Source: Massilia antarctica
GTDB lineage: Bacteria > Pseudomonadota > Gammaproteobacteria > Burkholderiales > Burkholderiaceae_D
Direction of reading: 5' to 3'
Length of the DNA: 64,000 nucleotides
NCBI RefSeq assembly: GCF_015689335.1
Contig: NZ_CP065053.1
Location: 5,456,001 to 5,520,000, forward strand
Shown here: piece after piece, positions 60,740 to 64,000 of the stretch
How the letters are laid out: every line of letters starts with the position of its first letter
Numbering within the stretch: position 1 is the stretch's first letter
Notes under the pieces: generated by a model
Told to the model about the DNA's origin: nothing
Databases searched by the model: none
What the model saw: the letters and a program-made list of their open reading frames with translations, nothing else
Translations under genes and position numbers: made by a program

Positions 60740-63700
60740 TTACAGCGACAGGTCGCCGCCTGGGGCGATCCTGATGGCCTCCAATAGCCGATTGCATAGC
60801 TCGCTCGCCTTCAGATAATGTAAGGCTTCAATGCTTTCCTCGATCAAGGCAAATTCGTCCGGCATCAGTGTGCCGAACGCGTCCTGTAACCGCCCGAACG
60901 CGTCGTCGGCCTTCAGGTCTCCAGCAGCGAGCAATTGCTGCAGTTCTACGGTCCGAGCACGTAGAACCGAGATGTCCAATGGCGGCGTGGGGGGCGCGAC
61001 ATTGGTCGGCGCAGCCATCTGCGCCAGATACTGCCTGGCCGCCTCGATGACCCGCTTCGCCAGCAGCCATAATTCATCCAGTTCACGCCAAGTGTCGCTG
61101 GATGCCTGCTGCTCCAACAACCGCTCTTCTTCGATGACCATCTCGGCAAGCCGATTGGCACCGATGGTCCCGGCAATACCCTTCATGGTATGTAAAATAC
61201 GATGGGCGTCACCATACTGCTTGTCTTGTATGGCCGTCCGAAAACCCGATTCAAAGCTGCCCACTTCCTGAATGAAGCCCTTGAGTGCCCGTTGATAAAT
61301 GGGGGCGCTCCCGCCTAAGCGACGCAGGGCCGATGTCACGTCCAAATTACCCGGCTCATCTGGCGTTGCCCCCTCTGACGTGATGACCGCATTGCGGGGT
61401 AGACCGCACTTCGTGTGTTGCAGAATGACCCGGATCAGTTGCGCCAGATCGAATGGTTTGCCGACATGATCATTCATGCCGACGGCCAAGGCCGCGTCGC
61501 GGTCCGATGGCATCGCATTGGCTGTCATCGCGATAATGGGCAATGCTTCCTGGGTGAATTGTTGACGTATGATGCGGGTCGCGGCATAGCCATCCATATC
61601 CGGCATTTGTATGTCCATCAGCACGACATCAAATAAGTGAACGGCGCCATGAATGGCGTCGATACCTGCCTGCCCGCTGGCGGCGACCGAGACCATGGCA
61701 CCATCGTTACTCAACAGGTCATGTGCGACTTGCTGATTGATCAGGTTATCTTCCACCACCAAGATGCGCAGCCCAGCCAGACGCTGCTGGCTCACCATCG
61801 GCCGCGCTGCGATCGGAATGACCTTCTCCAAACTGAGGCGGCTCTCGGCGACGGCATCAAAGAGCATGGACGCGGTCACCGGCTTGACCAGAAAGCCGTC
61901 AAACAGACTGGGCATTTGGCCTTGTCGTTGCGCCAGCAGTTCGCGCCCATGCGCCGTCACCATCATCACCATGGAAGTGATGTCCGGCCGCAACAACTGG
62001 CGTATCCGTTCGCAGGTTTCCCATCCATCCATGTCGGGCATGCGCCAGTCGACAAAGATCACATCGTATTCCGGGTCCTTGGCATGTTGCCCAATGAGAT
62101 GCAGAGCCTCGCTGCCGCAGCTGGCGGTGTCGACCGACCAGCCGAACGATTGCAACATGTCCTGCAATATCTGTCTGGCGCAGTCATTGTCGTCCACCAC
62201 GAGGCAATGCAAGTCTTGCATGTCGATGGTGCCGCCCTGCCGTCCCTGCAGTTCAGGCTCGTCGGCACGCGCGCAGTCGATCGTAAAATAAAATGTGCTG
62301 CCCTGGCCAATGACGCTGTCGACGGCCAAGGTGCCGCCCATCAATTGCACCAGCCGCTCACTGATGGCAAGTCCCAGGCCACTGCCACCATAGCGGCGCG
62401 CGGTGGAAGCCTCCGCTTGCGAAAAACCCTGGAAAATACGCGCGCATTGCTCCGGCGAGATACCGATCCCCGTGTCGCGTACGGCAACCAACAACGCGAG
62501 CCGGGGCTCTTTCGCCTGCATTGTCACGGACAACACGACTTCGCCGCGTTCGGTAAATTTGATGGCGTTGCCGGCCAAATTAATCAAAATTTGCTGCAGC
62601 CGCAGTGCGTCGCCGACGATCCAGCGCGGCATCGCCGGATCGATTTTAAACAGCACTTCGACGTCTTTGTTACCTAAATTGGCTGACAAGATCACCGACA
62701 CATCGCGCAACAGCCGGTCAAGGTCAAAGGGATGCGGGTCCAAGGTCAACCTACCGGCTTCCACTCTGGACAAATCCAGAATGTCATTAAGGATACTCAA
62801 CAGCGTGCGCGCGGCAGTGTCCGCCTTGCCGACGTAATCGCCCTGCCGATGAGTGAGCCCGGTCTGCGCCAGCAGCTGCAGCATGCCCAGAATGGCATTC
62901 ATGGGCGTGCGAATTTCGTGGCTCATATTAGCCAGAAATTCCGATTTGGCGCGATTGGCCGAATCCGACAGCTCCTTGGCCGCCCGCAAGCTCGACTCAA
63001 TCTCGATATGGTCCGTCACATCGAGATTGATGCCGGTCACGCGCACCGCTTTGCCCTGGGCGTCACGTTCAATATACGCACCGGCCTGGATATGGCGCAC
63101 ATCGCCATTGGTATGGACCACGCGGAACACAGGGTCGTAGGTGGCGCGCCCTTCGACGGCGGCCTGCAGCTGGGCCGCCGTCGCCTCGACGTCGTCCGGG
63201 TGCACGCAACTGCGCCAGTGTTCATAATTCAAGCCCGTGTGCCTGAGCGACTTGGGCAGATCGTACAAGGCGTACATCCGGTCATTCCACTCCAGGGCAT
63301 TGTCGGCCAGCTCCCAGGCCCAGATGCCCAGCCCGGCCACGTGGGACGCCATCACCAGCTGGTCGCGCGCTGCGTTCAAGGCGGCGGAGGCCAGTCGTCG
63401 CTCAGTAATGTCCTGAAATGCGCCCACCAGGCGCAAAGGGTTTCCGCTGTCGTCCAACTCCACCTCGCCGACCACGCGCGCCCAGACTGGACGGCCCTGG
63501 GCTGTTATGAGCGGCAACTCCAAATTCCATGGCAAATGCTTGTCCAACGCCTGTTGCAGCGCCGCTCGGATGACCGGGCGCGCTTCGGGGGCATAGAAAC
63601 GGATGGCTTCTTCCATCGTCGGGCTATATCCTTTTGGCATGTCATGCATACGGCAAGCTTGATCCGACCACACGATCTTATTTTCCTTCAGGTATACCGT

Positions 63701-64000
63701 CCAGGCGCCCACGCCGGCGATCTGGCCCGTACGTTCCAGATCACGGGTGCGCAATTGCAGGTCGTGATTGAGTGCCTCCAGGGCGATCTGGGCTTGCTTG
63801 AGCTCAGTAACATCCGTTACCAGCACGATAAAACCGCGCACCATGCCATGGTCAATGTCAGGAATGTAATGCGCCCAAGTATTTTTGGTACTGCCATCTG
63901 TTTTTGTCAGGGTACGCTCAAAGTTTTGGGTTTCGCCCCGCAGGGCCGCGTTGATGTGCGGGGAATTTTGCTGGAATACCGCCTCCCCCAACACGTCTTG
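60740..64000 (-). CDS. Hybrid sensor kinase: PAS x3 - HisKA - HATPase - REC - REC - Hpt (cut by right edge)
   Basis: At least 1086 residues; the frame is still open at the window edge (QDVLGEAVFQQ reads as the middle of a PAS domain), so the start is off to the right. Order from the N side: partial PAS, PAS (VWSDQACRMHDMPKGYS), PAS (NALEWNDRMYALYDLP), H-box FLANMSHEIRTPMNAILGM, HATPase (GNAIKFTERG, DTGIGISPEQ), REC 1 (LVVDDNDCARQ, FVDWRMPDMDGW), REC 2 (ILVVEDNLINQQVA, LMDIQMPDMDGYAATR) and an Hpt domain (HRILHTMKGIAGTIG). It is a full phosphorelay in one protein, of the BarA/TorS/RcsC class. Output unknown. Confidence 0.9.
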   Translation of the reverse strand, partial: QDVLGEAVFQQNSPHINAALRGETQNFERTLTKTDGSTKNTWAHYIPDIDHGMVRGFIVLVTDVTELKQAQIALEALNHDLQLRTRDLERTGQIAGVGAWTVYLKENKIVWSDQACRMHDMPKGYSPTMEEAIRFYAPEARPVIRAALQQALDKHLPWNLELPLITAQGRPVWARVVGEVELDDSGNPLRLVGAFQDITERRLASAALNAARDQLVMASHVAGLGIWAWELADNALEWNDRMYALYDLPKSLRHTGLNYEHWRSCVHPDDVEATAAQLQAAVEGRATYDPVFRVVHTNGDVRHIQAGAYIERDAQGKAVRVTGINLDVTDHIEIESSLRAAKELSDSANRAKSEFLANMSHEIRTPMNAILGMLQLLAQTGLTHRQGDYVGKADTAARTLLSILNDILDLSRVEAGRLTLDPHPFDLDRLLRDVSVILSANLGNKDVEVLFKIDPAMPRWIVGDALRLQQILINLAGNAIKFTERGEVVLSVTMQAKEPRLALLVAVRDTGIGISPEQCARIFQGFSQAEASTARRYGGSGLGLAISERLVQLMGGTLAVDSVIGQGSTFYFTIDCARADEPELQGRQGGTIDMQDLHCLVVDDNDCARQILQDMLQSFGWSVDTASCGSEALHLIGQHAKDPEYDVIFVDWRMPDMDGWETCERIRQLLRPDITSMVMMVTAHGRELLAQRQGQMPSLFDGFLVKPVTASMLFDAVAESRLSLEKVIPIAARPMVSQQRLAGLRILVVEDNLINQQVAHDLLSNDGAMVSVAASGQAGIDAIHGAVHLFDVVLMDIQMPDMDGYAATRIIRQQFTQEALPIIAMTANAMPSDRDAALAVGMNDHVGKPFDLAQLIRVILQHTKCGLPRNAVITSEGATPDEPGNLDVTSALRRLGGSAPIYQRALKGFIQEVGSFESGFRTAIQDKQYGDAHRILHTMKGIAGTIGANRLAEMVIEEERLLEQQASSDTWRELDELWLLAKRVIEAARQYLAQMAAPTNVAPPTPPLDISVLRARTVELQQLLAAGDLKADDAFGRLQDAFGTLMPDEFALIEESIEALHYLKASELCNRLLEAIRIAPGGDLSL

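Noticed and set aside
1..64000. CRISPR arrays, insertion sequences, tRNA or rRNA genes
   Set aside because: None was found by eye on either strand; no transposase motif, regular spacer-repeat pattern or tRNA-like cloverleaf was recognised.

Overview
The window looks like chromosome of a high-GC betaproteobacterium, most likely Oxalobacteraceae (Massilia/Duganella/Janthinobacterium type). The case rests on the housekeeping block at the right (mltG-tmk-holB-pilZ-GNAT-tatD on the minus strand, divergent from ygfZ-DUF4936-NRDE) and on the secreted-enzyme and DUF4214-type genes. The assignment is inference; no rRNA or tRNA gene was seen.

Region 1 (1-18240, all minus strand) is one long operon for an extracellular contractile injection system (eCIS, PVC/Afp-like). 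Reading leftward it encodes a small unknown protein, a DUF4255 cap protein, an unknown beta-rich protein, a 1035-aa sheath with a large repeat insertion, tube 1, sheath 2, tube 2, a DUF5908 protein, a LysM baseplate protein, a protein-D hub, an OB-fold spike with an octapeptide needle, an unknown beta-rich protein, gp25, baseplate J, a propeller-tail protein I fusion and the start of a Cys-rich protein cut by the left edge. Tape measure, AAA+ ATPase, PAAR tip and cargo are not in the window and may lie further left.

Region 2 (19188-26911, plus strand) is the most interesting. It is a tight seven-gene operon: lysine/ornithine N-monooxygenase, stand-alone cupin, DAO-type flavoenzyme, stand-alone methionyl-tRNA-synthetase-like protein, MFS exporter, PhyH-type Fe(II)/2-oxoglutarate oxygenase and a second DAO-type flavoenzyme. 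The first four match the hydrazine-forming (N-N bond) machinery known from s56-p1, triacsin and formycin/pyrazofurin biosynthesis in actinomycetes, but cupin and MetRS are separate genes here and the tailoring genes differ. I infer an undescribed small hydrazine-type metabolite made from N-hydroxylysine and an amino acid (glycine in the known systems).

Region 3 (26975-43823) holds secreted and regulatory genes: VOC protein, M4 metalloprotease, GNAT, TonB-dependent receptor, M64 metalloprotease, AraC regulator, Tat-exported phospholipase C, a YCII protein, an OsmC-YcaO fusion and a serine-hydrolase lipoprotein. A shared 10-base motif flanks the AraC gene in front of both the M64 and phospholipase genes.

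Region 4 (44024-52595) has a 1148-residue DUF4214/RTX-like secreted protein, a methyl-accepting chemotaxis protein, several small proteins, a PRMT-like methyltransferase and an ankyrin-repeat protein. Region 5 (52682-59293) is housekeeping. Region 6 (59465-64000) has two histidine kinases, the second a large hybrid cut by the right edge.
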